From Pipra filicauda (Eukaryota; Chordata; Aves; Passeriformes; Pipridae), in assembly GCF_003945595.2 (NCBI RefSeq), contig NW_024104909.1, positions 806,001 through 870,000 of the forward strand: 64,000 nt of DNA, read 5' to 3'. Shown here piece by piece: positions 61,693-64,000 of this stretch. Each line of letters opens with the position of its first letter. Positions within the stretch are counted from its first letter, which is position 1. Both the position numbers and the translations under genes were made by a program. The notes under the pieces were generated by a model, which had not been told where the DNA came from, did not search any database, and worked only from the letters and a program-made list of their open reading frames with translations.

Positions 61693-64000
61693 ATGGGGAC
61701 TGTGACTCTGGCATTGTCCCTGCTGGCTGTGGCTCTCCTGTGCCCGGCCACTGCCACCCTGCGCGTCGGTGCCTTCAACATCCAGGCCTTCGGTGACACC
61801 AAGATGTCCAACAAGGAGGTGGCAGAGATCATCATCAACGTGAGTGCAGCCAGCACAACGTGGGGACAGGCTGGGCACTGGGACAGCCACAAACGTGGCT
61901 CCTGTGCCAAGGACATGTGGCTGAGGATGGGATGGCATCCCAGTGCTGGGGATGCCCTGAGTGGATGAAGGCTTGGTGGGGACCATGATAGGGCATCAGA
62001 CACAGCCACAGGTCCCTCTGAGCCCCCATGGGGACATCTGCCCTGGGACTGAGGGACATGTGGGTCCCCACGGTGTATCCAGCACCATGCCAGGGTGCCT
62101 GGCTGGGAGGTGGGTGGGAGACTGACTCTGAGCTGGCAGCAGGTTCCCTCCCACCATCACTGTCCCCCTTGGCCTCGCAGATCCTGCTCCGCTACGACGT
62201 GGTGCTGGTGCAGGAGGTGCGTGACTCCGACCTCAGCGCCGTCACCGAGCTCATGGAGCAGCTCAACAGGTACGAGCGGGGCTGGGGCTGGGACGGCAGC
62301 ATAAGCAGGGAAAGCCAAGCTGCCTGAGCAATAAAAGGCAAAAAAAAAAGGTCAGCCAAGGGTAGAGAGGTTGTTTTTGGGAAGGGGAATAGGAGAAAAG
62401 TGCTGGGGCGCTGAGCAAAAAAAGCCGCTCTAAGTAATCTGGTGAGGGGAATAGGGATACAGGTGGTACAAATCCCTTCTGAAAGCTGTAACCCCACCTG
62501 AGCACGCAGGATGGAAAGGAACTACAGCTCTGGTAAGCTCCATCTCCAAAATCCAACAGAACAGGGCAGAGGCACGAGGGGGGAATGAAGTGGGTGGGGA
62601 TAGGCAGACCCTGCACCCAAAGACTCTCTAAGTGGCAGAAGGACCCTGGGACGGACCCAGTGGTGGATGATACTCTGAGGTGAGTGGCTCTGGCACTCCA
62701 GGAGGAAGAGAGGCTGCTGGGGTGGGCTAAAACTGGTCACAGCAGGGCAGCAGCCCCTCCACCGGCTGGGTGCTGACCCCATTTTGGGAAAAGGCACAGC
62801 TGAGCACCAGGAGGAAGCTACTGCCACTGTGTTGAAAGCTGGGAGTGCTCCCGAGCAGGTCCGCCCAGCCCGTGTCCTCGCCCCTTCGGTGTCCCCTCCA
62901 GCACGGCCACAAAGCAGCCGGGGCAGGGAGGGTGACGCTGGCGCTGCAGGGCCCCAGGCTGCTCACTGACCTAATTCAGCCCTGCTGCAAAGGGAGGTGA
63001 GGAGCGTCCCTGCAGAGAAAGGGGTGGCAGGAGCCACCCTGCGTCCTGCTGTGCTCAAGGAGCCACCCCGGGGTGGGACACGGGGGGGTTCAGAGCCACG
63101 ACACCCCAAGTCACCTCACGGCCAGAGCACAGTGACCCACAGGGACAGCAGAGCAGGACTGGCTGGTGCCAACCCCACGGCTGCCCAGCTCCTGGACATG
63201 CCAAGGCTAACCCAGGATGGTACCAGCCATGTCACCGGTGGCAGCCACGTCACCATCCTGCCTCTGCATCTCCACAGTGCGTCCAAGTCCCCATATGACT
63301 ACGAGATCAGTGGCCCCCTGGGACGGGAGAACTACAAGGAGATGTACCTCTTCATCTACAGGTAACAGGGCTGAGGGTGCTGCCGCCTGTGCCACAGCAC
63401 CACAGGGACACCAGCACCATGGAGGGGACACAGAGGCTGTGCTGAGCCCCAGGGTAACCATCCCTTTGCTCCCACAGGACAGATGTCGTGTCTGTGGTGG
63501 ACACCTACCAGTACAAGGACCGCCAGGACGTCTTCAGCCGGGAGCCGTTCATCCTGAGGGTCTCAGCACCCCGCACCAGTAAGCAGGGGACAAGTGGCCC
63601 TGGGTGGTGGCATTAGGTGGCTGTGGGGCTGATGTTCCTCTCCCCTGGCAGAGGTGGAGGAGTTTGTGCTGGTGCCCCTGCATTCAGCCCCACACGATGC
63701 CGTCGCCGAGATCGACGCGCTCTACGACGTCTACCTGGACATCGTCAACAAGTGGGGGACTGACGTGAGTGTCACAGCACTGGGGGTGGCACCAGGGGTG
63801 GGCACTGAGACTGTTGGACCCCTCTTGGGTTCCTGCTCCAAGGCAAGTGCAGCTGGGGCAGGGCTGGTGGGATGGAGACCTTGTTCCTGCCCTGTCACGA
63901 GGGATTCCCAGGCACCCAGGACTGACCCCCACCAGAGGGCTGGTGTCAGAGACAGCCCCATTCCCAGACCATGAGCCTCTCCATCTACCCCACTGCAGAA
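61693..64000 (+). CDS. DNASE1L2: DNASE1L2-like deoxyribonuclease (3' end outside window)
   Basis: A tandem paralogue of the DNase at 56859. Exons: 61693-61839, 62181-62269, 63278-63361, 63478-63578, 63652-63764, and the first two bases of the sixth at 63999-64000 after a CTGCAG acceptor. The first 22 residues are a signal peptide. In mature DNase I numbering Glu39, Glu78 and the catalytic His (VPLH) are present; the remaining catalytic residues lie beyond the edge. The loop that carries C101, C104 and the Asn106 sequon in DNASE1 is five residues shorter and reads VVDTYQYKDRQDVFSREPF, like mammalian DNASE1L2, and YKEMYLF is also the L2 form. The Asn18 site is lost (NKE). Exon sizes and phases match the neighbour except for the 15-base shorter fourth exon. 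DNASE1L2 is the best name; a lineage-specific DNase I duplicate is the alternative. Confidence 0.88.

Overview
This is a piece of a vertebrate genome, most likely a bird. The evidence is intron-split genes for conserved vertebrate proteins, short introns, GC-rich CpG-island promoters, and CR1 LINE tails as the only dispersed repeat family I recognise. The gene set mixes loci known from human 16p13.3 (MGRN1, NUDT16L1, NAA60, DNASE1, DNASE1L2) with one from human 7p22 (INTS15, formerly C7orf26). That mix fits the avian chromosome 14 type of synteny block. The species cannot be named from sequence alone.

Layout. (1) 1-20.2 kb, plus strand: the 3' two thirds of MGRN1, a RING E3 ubiquitin ligase. 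Its first exons lie left of the window, and it has two alternative C-terminal exons. (2) 20.2-23.2 kb, plus: a CpG island and NUDT16L1 (TIRR/Syndesmos), a degenerate Nudix protein that regulates 53BP1. It is complete in three exons, with an unusual C-terminal extension. (3) 24.3-44.1 kb, minus: NAA60, the Golgi N-terminal acetyltransferase, with a long 3'UTR, five coding exons, an 11.4-kb first intron and a CpG-island promoter near 44.1 kb. Its last intron has every mark of an AT-AC U12-type intron. (4) 45.4-53.8 kb, minus: INTS15, an Integrator subunit, complete in six exons. A minisatellite sits in its first intron and another upstream of it. (5) 56.9-60.1 kb, plus: DNASE1, complete in eight exons. 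(6) 61.7-64.0 kb, plus: a tandem paralogue resembling DNASE1L2, cut off by the right edge at the start of its sixth exon.

The genes do not form a pathway. MGRN1 and NUDT16L1 are head-to-tail about 0.5 kb apart, NUDT16L1 and NAA60 converge, NAA60 and INTS15 are tandem on the minus strand, and INTS15 diverges from the two DNases. The DNase genes share exon sizes and splice phases and are clearly an old tandem duplication. All exon boundaries were read by eye from splice consensus plus protein similarity recalled from the known families; no alignment was run. I found no mobile element able to move, no virus, no RNA gene and no novel multigene system. The points most worth a second look are the AT-AC intron, the NUDT16L1 tail, the MGRN1 splice choices, the actin-contact substitutions in DNASE1 and the paired repeat flanking its first coding exon.
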